A stretch of DNA of 10,814 nt from UBA1858 sp963926275 (GTDB lineage: Bacteria > Pseudomonadota > Gammaproteobacteria > UBA4575): NCBI GenBank assembly GCA_963926275.1, contig CAWUWP010000068.1, forward strand, positions 1-10,814, written 5' to 3'. Below are positions 6,031 through 10,814 of this stretch, piece by piece. The translations under genes were made by a program, and so were the position numbers. The notes beneath the pieces are model-generated. The model had not been told where the DNA came from and did not search any database. It worked only from the letters and a program-made list of their open reading frames with translations. Each line of letters begins with the position of its first letter. Positions within the stretch are counted from its first letter, which is position 1.

Positions 6031-6567
6031 TTAATTCAGTTTTTCCCAATCAAATGCTGGGCCGGGATCGGTTTTACGCCCGGGTGCAATATCGCTATGC
6101 CCGGTGAGGTCACCCAAACTCAATGAAGGGTAAGCCATTTGTAAACTCAATATGATTGCTTTTAGCACTACATATTGTTTTACCGTGTATTCAATATCAT
6201 CTGTGCCTTCTAACTCAATACCAATTGAAAAATCATTACACGATGGCCTACCTTCAAAACAAGATTGACCTGCGTGCCAAGCACGTTTATTAAAGGGTAC
6301 AAACTGAGTCACCTCACCATTACGCTCAATGAATAAATGGCTAGAGACATGAAGGTCTCTTATCTCTTCAAAATATTCATGCGCACTGATATCTAGCTTG
6401 TTGGCGAAAAATTTTTGCACGCAACCCGTACCAAACTCATACGGCGGCAAGCTGATATTATGAATTACGATTAAATCAATCGATGTTTTTTCGGGGCGAT
6501 TATCTGCATTAGGCGAACATTGATAGTCCACACCGACAATTAGATGAGTATTGGGGTCGATACGCAT
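6031..6567 (-). CDS. ampD: 1,6-anhydro-N-acetylmuramyl-L-alanine amidase
   Basis: Cytoplasmic zinc amidase that removes the stem peptide from anhydro-muropeptides during peptidoglycan recycling; in species with AmpR it also keeps AmpC beta-lactamase repressed. The 178 residues form one Amidase_2 domain. Zinc ligands are visible: H36 (VIHNISLPP), H157 (GHSDIAPGRKTDPG) and D167, matching E. coli H34, H154 and D164. E118 (GIELEG) and K165 match the catalytic E116 and K162. No signal peptide, as expected for AmpD rather than the secreted AmiD. The start is odd: there is no Shine-Dalgarno, and a perfect TATAAT ends six bases before the ATG (see the promoter entry). It lies beyond the groEL terminator, so it is probably transcribed separately. 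Confidence 0.96.
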   Translation of the reverse strand: MRIDPNTHLIVGVDYQCSPNADNRPEKTSIDLIVIHNISLPPYEFGTGCVQKFFANKLDISAHEYFEEIRDLHVSSHLFIERNGEVTQFVPFNKRAWHAGQSCFEGRPSCNDFSIGIELEGTDDIEYTVKQYVVLKAIILSLQMAYPSLSLGDLTGHSDIAPGRKTDPGPAFDWEKLN

Positions 6568-6573
6568 AGTTTT

Positions 6574-6579
6574 ATTATA
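6574..6579 (-). promoter_or_regulatory. Candidate -10 box for ampD, implying a leaderless transcript
   Basis: On the minus strand a perfect TATAAT ends six bases before the ampD ATG, with no ribosome binding site between them. A transcript starting seven bases beyond it would begin at or next to the A of ATG. No good -35 box is found at 16-18 bases upstream, because that space is the T-run and stem of the groEL terminator. Confidence 0.4.
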
Positions 6580-6582
6580 GAC

Positions 6583-6612
6583 AAAAAAAAGCCTCGCAAT
6601 GCGAGGCTTTTT
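6583..6612 (-). terminator. groEL intrinsic terminator, usable in both directions
   Basis: GCCTCGCA-A-TGCGAGGC (6591-6607) forms a strong GC-rich hairpin. On the minus strand it is followed by a run of eight T (complement of 6583-6590), 27 bases after the groEL stop codon, the classical Rho-independent layout. On the plus strand five T (6608-6612) follow it, so it can also work in that direction. Confidence 0.9.
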
Positions 6613-6633
6613 AATACTATTGGTAAGCGTGAT

Positions 6634-8274
6634 TTACATCATGCCGCCCATTCCACCCATGCCGCCCATATCTGGTGCGCCCATAGGAGCTTCATCTTTA
6701 GGCAGTTCTGCAACCATCGCTTGAGTAGTAATCATTAAACCAGCAATTGAAGCTGCGTTCTGTAAAGCAGAACGAGTCACTTTAGTTGGATCAAGAATTC
6801 CCATTTCAATCATGTCGCCATACTCGCCTGATGCTGCGTTGTAACCAAAGTTACCTTCACCTTCGTCAACTTTAGCTAAGACAACTGAAGCTTCATCACC
6901 TGCATTTGCAACGATGCAACGTAATGGCTCTTCCATTGCACGGCGTGCAATATTAACGCCAGCTGTTTGGTCGTCATTATCACCGGTTAAACCAGCAAGT
7001 GCTTTGCGTGCACGAATAAGTGCTACACCGCCACCAGGAACAACACCTTCTTCTACTGCAGCACGAGTTGCATGCAATGCATCTTCTACGCGAGCTTTCT
7101 TTTCTTTCATTTCAACTTCTGTTGCTGCGCCGACTTTAATGACTGCAACACCGCCGGCTAACTTAGCCATACGCTCTTGAAGTTTTTCTTTGTCGTAATC
7201 TGAAGAAGCTTCTTCAATTTGTACACGAATTTGATCAACACGTGATTTGATTGCATCTGTTTTACCAGCGCCATCAACAATTGTAGTATTTTCTTTAGTG
7301 ATCTGAATACGCTTAGCAGTACCTAAATCTTCTAGTGTAGCTTTCTCTAAAGACAAACCAACTTCTTCAGCGATGACTGTTCCGCCAGTAAGAATAGCGA
7401 TGTCTTCTAACATTGCTTTACGACGATCACCAAAACCAGGTGCTTTAACTGCAGCAACTTTAACGATACCGCGAATTGTATTCACAACTAAAGTTGCAAG
7501 TGCTTCGCCTTCAACATCTTCTGCAATAATCATTAAAGGACGACCTGCTTTTGCAACGCCTTCAAGTAATGGAAGAAGGTCACGAATGTTTGTGACTTTC
7601 TTGTCATGCAACAAGATGAACGGGTCATCCATATCACATGTCATGCTGTCCTGGTTGTTAACGAAGTAAGGAGAAAGATAACCGCGATCGAACTGCATAC
7701 CTTCAACTACGTCTAATTCGTTCTCTAGTATATTGCCTTCTTCAACAGTAATGACGCCTTCTTTACCGACTTTATCCATAGACTCAGCAATAATGTCTCC
7801 AATTGAAGCATCAGAGTTAGCAGAAATACTGCCCACTTGAGCAATAGACTTGTTATCTGAACATGGAACAGAAGCTGTTTTCAGTGCTTCTACTGCAGTC
7901 GTTACTGCTTTATCAATACCGCGTTTAAGATCCATTGGGTTCATGCCAGCCGCAACCGCTTTCATACCTTCGTGCACAATTGATTGCGCAAGAACAGTCG
8001 CTGTTGTTGTTCCGTCACCGGCAACATCAGATGTTTGTGAAGCAACTTCTTTCACCATCTGTGCGCCCATGTTTTCAAGCTTATCTTCTAGCTCAATTTC
8101 TTTTGCAACAGATACACCATCTTTAGTCACTGTCGGTGCACCAAATGATTTATCTAATACAACATTACGACCTTTTGGTCCTAGTGTTGCTTTTACTGCA
8201 TTAGCTAAGATGTTTACACCTTTGACCATACGGGCTCTGGCTTCATCTCCAAATATGACTTCTTTTGCACTCAT
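6634..8274 (-). CDS. groEL: Chaperonin GroEL (60 kDa, Hsp60)
   Basis: Subunit of the double-ring ATP-driven folding chamber that works with GroES on newly made and stress-unfolded cytosolic proteins. The 546-residue sequence aligns with E. coli GroEL (548) from end to end: TLGPKGRNVVLDKSFG near 30-45, the ATP-binding GDGTTTATVL near 86-95, PGFGDRRKAML in the apical region, VEDALHATRAAVEEGVVPGGG near 396-416 (D of VEDAL is the ATPase Asp), and the C-terminal GGMGGMGGMM tail typical of GroEL. The start has a suitable Shine-Dalgarno (GAAGG, about eight bases upstream). It is the second gene of the groES-groEL operon, 66 bases behind groES, and is closed by a strong terminator. Heat-shock control is expected through the CIRCE operator before groES. 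Confidence 0.99.
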   Translation of the reverse strand: MSAKEVIFGDEARARMVKGVNILANAVKATLGPKGRNVVLDKSFGAPTVTKDGVSVAKEIELEDKLENMGAQMVKEVASQTSDVAGDGTTTATVLAQSIVHEGMKAVAAGMNPMDLKRGIDKAVTTAVEALKTASVPCSDNKSIAQVGSISANSDASIGDIIAESMDKVGKEGVITVEEGNILENELDVVEGMQFDRGYLSPYFVNNQDSMTCDMDDPFILLHDKKVTNIRDLLPLLEGVAKAGRPLMIIAEDVEGEALATLVVNTIRGIVKVAAVKAPGFGDRRKAMLEDIAILTGGTVIAEEVGLSLEKATLEDLGTAKRIQITKENTTIVDGAGKTDAIKSRVDQIRVQIEEASSDYDKEKLQERMAKLAGGVAVIKVGAATEVEMKEKKARVEDALHATRAAVEEGVVPGGGVALIRARKALAGLTGDNDDQTAGVNIARRAMEEPLRCIVANAGDEASVVLAKVDEGEGNFGYNAASGEYGDMIEMGILDPTKVTRSALQNAASIAGLMITTQAMVAELPKDEAPMGAPDMGGMGGMGGMM

Positions 8275-8340
8275 AACGTTTACCTTCGCTTAAATTTTAT
8301 TTAATTCAAAAAATTCTAATTAGAATAACTAGTGTCAACA

Positions 8341-8631
8341 CTAGCCTTCGATGACAGCCATGATGTCGTCTTCACGCATCACTAATAAATCGTCGCCGTC
8401 TACCTTCACTTCAGTTCCAGAATATTTCCCGAAAAGAACGGTATCTCCTACTTTCACGTCAAGTGCTACCACTTTGCCGCTATCGTTTGCTTTGCCGTTA
8501 CCTACAGCGAGCACTTCACCTTTAATAGGCTTTTCTGTTGCCGAATCAGGAATTACGATGCCACCAGGACTGGTGCGCTCTTCTTCCATTCGCTTAACTA
8601 CTACACGGTCGTGTAAAGGACGTAAATTCAT
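8341..8631 (-). CDS. groES: Co-chaperonin GroES (10 kDa, Hsp10)
   Basis: Seven-subunit lid of the GroEL chamber. The 96-residue form starting MNLRPLHDRVVVKR is the family's standard length. The mobile loop that contacts GroEL (ERTSPGGIVIP, 18-28) and the closing block DDLLVMREDDIMAVIEG are intact. I chose the ATG at 8631 because AGGAG lies eight bases before it; a longer reading from the TTG at 8649 (102 residues) would begin upstream of that ribosome binding site and adds residues the family lacks. It is the first gene of the groESL operon. The leader from the predicted transcription start is about 85 bases and carries the CIRCE hairpin. It ends with TAG. Confidence 0.98.
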   Translation of the reverse strand: MNLRPLHDRVVVKRMEEERTSPGGIVIPDSATEKPIKGEVLAVGNGKANDSGKVVALDVKVGDTVLFGKYSGTEVKVDGDDLLVMREDDIMAVIEG

Positions 8632-8695
8632 GCCGTTTTCTCCTGACAATTATTAAACTTAAAATTCTTGTTTAAATCAAAGAGTTACTATTTTA

Positions 8696-8722
8696 TTAGC
8701 ACTCTAGCCTGATGAGTGCTAA
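8696..8722 (-). promoter_or_regulatory. CIRCE operator (HrcA-binding inverted repeat) of groESL
   Basis: TTAGCACTC (8696-8704), nine-base spacer, GAGTGCTAA (8714-8722): an exact match to the consensus CIRCE element TTAGCACTC-N9-GAGTGCTAA. HrcA repressor bound here blocks groESL transcription and releases it on heat shock, when HrcA loses activity for want of GroEL. It overlaps the last base of the -10 box and covers the expected transcription start. hrcA itself is not in the window. Confidence 0.97.
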
Positions 8723-8749
8723 TAATACGGTTCGGCCTCGCGTTGTCAA
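8722..8749 (-). promoter_or_regulatory. Sigma-70 promoter of groESL
   Basis: On the minus strand TTGACA (8749-8744, perfect -35) and TATTAT (8727-8722, 5 of 6 for -10) are 16 bases apart. The CIRCE repeat begins at the last base of the -10, so repressor binding would exclude RNA polymerase. No sigma-32 type boxes (CTTGAA...CCCCAT) were seen, so control looks to be by HrcA on a housekeeping promoter. Confidence 0.88.
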
Positions 8750-8760
8750 GGCACAAATAG

Positions 8761-9228
8761 CTACTTTCTAGATTCTTCATCACTTTTTCTAAACTCTCCC
8801 TCGATAACATCAGGGTCGCGCGGCTGAGTAGGACCGCCATAAGGACCCGCACCATAAGCGCCACCCGAGGTCACCTTCATATTCTTAAGTGCCCAGGCAA
8901 TGATGGTTTGACGAGTAAACGGAATAAGACAAAGAAAACCGATGGTATCGGTCAAAAATCCTGGGGTTAACAATAACGCGCCACCTAAAATTAATGCTAC
9001 GCCTTCTAACATCGTGCTGGCTGGCAGTTGCCCGGCAGAAACTTCTTTTTGGAATTTCGCCATGGTGTTTAAACCCTGCGCACGCAGTAGAGACACACCA
9101 ATTAATGCTGTCACTATCACTAATAGTACGGTGGGCAATGCTCCAATTAAGCCCCCTAACGTGATGAATAGGTAGATTTCTATCAGTGGAACACCGATAA
9201 ATAATGCGACTATAGGAAGGCCTCGCAT
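8761..9228 (-). CDS. fxsA: FxsA family inner-membrane protein
   Basis: FxsA is a small cytoplasmic-membrane protein; in E. coli its overproduction relieves exclusion of phage T7 by the F plasmid PifA protein, and its normal role is not settled. The 155 residues show hydrophobic segments at about 4-24 (LPIVALFIGVPLIEIYLFI), 28-48 (LIGALPTVLLVIVTALIGVS), 73-90 (MLEGVALILGGALLLTPG) and 94-112 (DTIGFLCLIPFTRQ), with the family pieces GVPLIEI, RAQGL, GGALLLTPGF and DxIGxxLLIPxxR. The C-terminus is a soluble Gly/Pro-rich tail ending in DPDVIEGEFRKSDEESRK, a common FxsA ending. No strong ribosome binding site. It lies just upstream of the groES promoter, as in E. coli, where fxsA is also close to groSL; readthrough into groES is possible as no terminator is seen between them. 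Confidence 0.93.
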   Translation of the reverse strand: MRGLPIVALFIGVPLIEIYLFITLGGLIGALPTVLLVIVTALIGVSLLRAQGLNTMAKFQKEVSAGQLPASTMLEGVALILGGALLLTPGFLTDTIGFLCLIPFTRQTIIAWALKNMKVTSGGAYGAGPYGGPTQPRDPDVIEGEFRKSDEESRK

Positions 9229-9260
9229 TACAGTATGCTATTTTTATTAACCATTACCCC

Positions 9261-9289
9261 TATATAGTGACTCGTATACAACTTTACAA
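9261..9289 (-). promoter_or_regulatory. Candidate fxsA promoter
   Basis: On the minus strand TTGTAA (9289-9284) and TATATA (9266-9261) are 17 bases apart, each matching consensus at four of six positions. The predicted start would give an fxsA leader of about 25-30 bases. It lies in the 90-base gap shared with the divergent cutA gene. The match is moderate. Confidence 0.35.
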
Positions 9290-9318
9290 TGGCAGTCTAA
9301 AAATTTATCTGAAAATAT

Positions 9319-9651
9319 ATGCCCACAATAACTGATCATAAATTGCTGTTAGTCATGACCACTATCACTGACACCGATAAGGGGAAATTGCTCGCCCGTC
9401 AGATTGTCGAGCAACAACTGGTTGCCTGTTGCAATCTAGTGCCTGGCGTCACATCAATTTATCACTGGAAAGGTGAACTGCAGGAAGACCAAGAGTGTCT
9501 ACTAGTAATGAAAACCACAGAAATCCGGTATATAGAGTTAAGTGAGTTTATTCTTCAACAACATCCTTACGAAACTCCCGAATTAATCGCTTTACCAATC
9601 ACACAAAGCACACAAGAGTATTTATCATGGGTCATCAACGAAACCAGCTAA
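9319..9651 (+). CDS. cutA: CutA1 divalent-cation tolerance protein
   Basis: A small trimeric cytoplasmic protein of the CutA1 family, named for copper sensitivity of E. coli mutants; it resembles PII signalling proteins in fold, and its molecular task is unclear. The 110 residues carry the family blocks LVMTTITDTDKGKLLARQIV (start about 11), LVACCNLVPGVTSIYHWKGE, ECLLVMKT and HPYETPELIALPI (about 81-93). The start at ATG 9319 fits the usual length; the upstream sequence has little Shine-Dalgarno character. dsbD begins inside its last 25 bases in another frame, the same cutA-dsbD order as in E. coli. Confidence 0.95.
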   Translation: MPTITDHKLLLVMTTITDTDKGKLLARQIVEQQLVACCNLVPGVTSIYHWKGELQEDQECLLVMKTTEIRYIELSEFILQQHPYETPELIALPITQSTQEYLSWVINETS

Positions 9652-10814
9652 GCAGCCAATCACATTGGGGCTATTTACTAATATCACTAATATTAGTAAT
9701 TACTTCAAGCCAGATATTTGCCGCCGGCAACCTCTTTGCCAGCAGTGAAGATGAAGAATTCCTCACCGTTGAGGAAGCATTCCAGCTGACCGCCACCGCT
9801 AATTCAGCCAACGAAATTAAATTGTTCTGGAGTGTCGCTGATGGCTATTACTTATACAGAAAGCGCCTTATCGTCAGTAGCAACGATGCAGGTGTGACCA
9901 TTGGTGAGCTAGATTTACCTGCGGGCAAAAACCAGCACGATGAATTTTTTGGTGACGTTGAAATATATGAGCAAAGTTTAGATGTCACTTTTCCAGTTTC
10001 AGCTGACTCTAATTTGATTGAGCTGATTGTTGGCTATCAAGGCTGCGCACACGCCGGGCTCTGTTATCCCCCTGTTAAAAAAACATTCACCGTATCATTG
10101 CCGAACAATGCCAGTGACTCGGGCAAAAGTATGGCCAAGTCCATTGGCGTATCAACAGCAACCAAGACGACCCCGGCAGCAACTGTTGTCAACGAACAAG
10201 ACAGCATTTTAGAAAATCTTAAGAAAGCTAATCCGCTGGTAGCCATTTTACTTAGCTTAGGGTTCGGTCTTCTGGTGGCATTTACTGCCTGTATGTACCC
10301 GATGATCCCAATCTTGACCTCATTAATTATGGGCCAAGGCGAGAAAATAACCACATTCAGAGCCTTTAGTTTATCACTTAGCTACACCCAAGGCATCGCC
10401 ATTACATTCGGTATTCTAGGCGCAATAATGGCCGTGGTTGGCGAAGCGCTCGGCATTCAAGGCAGCTTACAAACCCCTTGGATTCTGATTCCATCCGCGT
10501 TGTTATTTATTGGCTTAGCCTTCTCAATGTTCGGTTTCTATGAAATCCAAGTCCCGAGCGCCCTTCAAAGCAAGTTAAACGAAAAGAGTAACCAACAAAA
10601 AGGCGGCTCATTATTTGGTGTTGGCTTAATGGGCGTGCTGTCGGCATTAATTGTTGGCCCTTGTGGTGGCCCAGTATTATTGGCTGTTTTAGCGTTTGCG
10701 GCACAATCACAAACCCCTCTCACCGGGTTCTTGTATCTATGGGTATTCGGCACTGGCATGGGCTTACCTCTATTGATCATGGGATCAGGCGGCGGCACAC
10801 TCTTGCCTAAAGCG
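9627..10814 (+). CDS. dsbD: Thiol:disulfide interchange protein DsbD, N-terminal part (runs off the window)
   Basis: DsbD carries electrons from cytoplasmic thioredoxin across the inner membrane to periplasmic DsbC, DsbG and CcmG. From ATG 9627 the frame is open for 396 codons to the edge of the window. It shows a signal peptide (hydrophobic 15-31, cut near FAA), a periplasmic alpha domain with the redox pair C140 and C146 (GCAHAGLCYPP, as E. coli Cys103/Cys109), and the start of the membrane beta domain (from about 206) with C222 (FTACMYPMIP) and C346 (GPCGGPV). These two match E. coli Cys163 and Cys285 in position, but the surrounding residues differ from the usual FTPCVFPMYP and CSPCTTAP. 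The C-terminal thioredoxin-like gamma domain lies beyond the window. It overlaps cutA by 25 bases; a GAG-containing stretch precedes the ATG by eight bases. Confidence 0.94.
   Translation, partial: MGHQRNQLSSQSHWGYLLISLILVITSSQIFAAGNLFASSEDEEFLTVEEAFQLTATANSANEIKLFWSVADGYYLYRKRLIVSSNDAGVTIGELDLPAGKNQHDEFFGDVEIYEQSLDVTFPVSADSNLIELIVGYQGCAHAGLCYPPVKKTFTVSLPNNASDSGKSMAKSIGVSTATKTTPAATVVNEQDSILENLKKANPLVAILLSLGFGLLVAFTACMYPMIPILTSLIMGQGEKITTFRAFSLSLSYTQGIAITFGILGAIMAVVGEALGIQGSLQTPWILIPSALLFIGLAFSMFGFYEIQVPSALQSKLNEKSNQQKGGSLFGVGLMGVLSALIVGPCGGPVLLAVLAFAAQSQTPLTGFLYLWVFGTGMGLPLLIMGSGGGTLLPKA

Noticed and set aside
7850..8293. A 147-codon plus-strand open frame opposite groEL
   Set aside because: It lies wholly antisense to a highly conserved groEL segment, has low-complexity Ser/Ala/Thr/Pro content typical of the complement of a conserved gene, and matches no family. 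Similar antisense frames opposite ppk2, gshA, groES, fxsA and dsbD were dropped for the same reason.
8632..8649. N-terminal extension of GroES from a TTG at 8649
   Set aside because: The Shine-Dalgarno AGGAG lies inside the proposed extension and serves the ATG at 8631, which gives the standard 96-residue protein.
9283..9310. cutA promoter TTTACA-N16-TTATCT
   Set aside because: Both boxes are weak in an AT-rich gap and the start would fall almost on the ATG; it also overlaps the better candidate for fxsA on the other strand.
1..10814. CRISPR array, insertion sequence, integrase or toxin-antitoxin module
   Set aside because: No regularly spaced direct repeats, transposase or integrase motifs, or paired small toxin/antitoxin frames were seen; the only repeats are the short palindromes described.

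Overview
The window is about 10.8 kb of AT-rich gammaproteobacterial chromosome. The conserved genes (E. coli-type gshA, bpt, ampD, groES-groEL, fxsA, cutA, dsbD) all point to Gammaproteobacteria. A perfect CIRCE (HrcA) operator in front of groESL and the presence of bpt argue against an enteric and suggest a deeper or aquatic/host-associated lineage; I cannot name the genus. The right half keeps the ancestral neighbourhood also seen in E. coli (dsbD, cutA, fxsA, groS, groL close together).

Left region (1-1462): sparse and partly decayed. It holds a 73-residue hypothetical protein (+), a 38-residue lysine-rich protein (-, 572-688), two of the three copies of a short palindromic repeat, a long AT-rich stretch with no convincing gene, and a DUF4332-type helix-hairpin-helix gene (-) whose sixth codon is an amber stop.

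Middle (1589-5917): a minus-strand cluster gshA > small DUF4124-like secreted protein (interrupted by an in-frame TAA) > periplasmic rhodanese > PPK2 polyphosphate kinase, probably one transcription unit because the genes are close and the last two abut (TAA then ATG). Divergent from gshA, bpt (N-end rule aminoacyl transferase) and a DUF2322 gene run on the plus strand and overlap by 8 bp. The themes are glutathione synthesis, sulfur transfer, polyphosphate/nucleotide metabolism and protein turnover.

Right (6031-10814): ampD (-) lies just beyond a strong groEL terminator. groES-groEL (-) is driven by a near-consensus sigma-70 promoter whose start region is covered by CIRCE. fxsA (-) is upstream of groES, and cutA-dsbD (+, overlapping by 25 bp, dsbD cut by the window edge) diverges from fxsA.

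The most unusual observations are the two genes with single in-frame nonsense codons in otherwise intact, recognisable reading frames, the three copies of an ATTCCCG/CGGGAAT palindrome, the ampD start that sits directly behind a TATAAT box without a ribosome binding site, and non-canonical residues around the membrane cysteines of DsbD. I did not find evidence of a wholly new multi-gene system.
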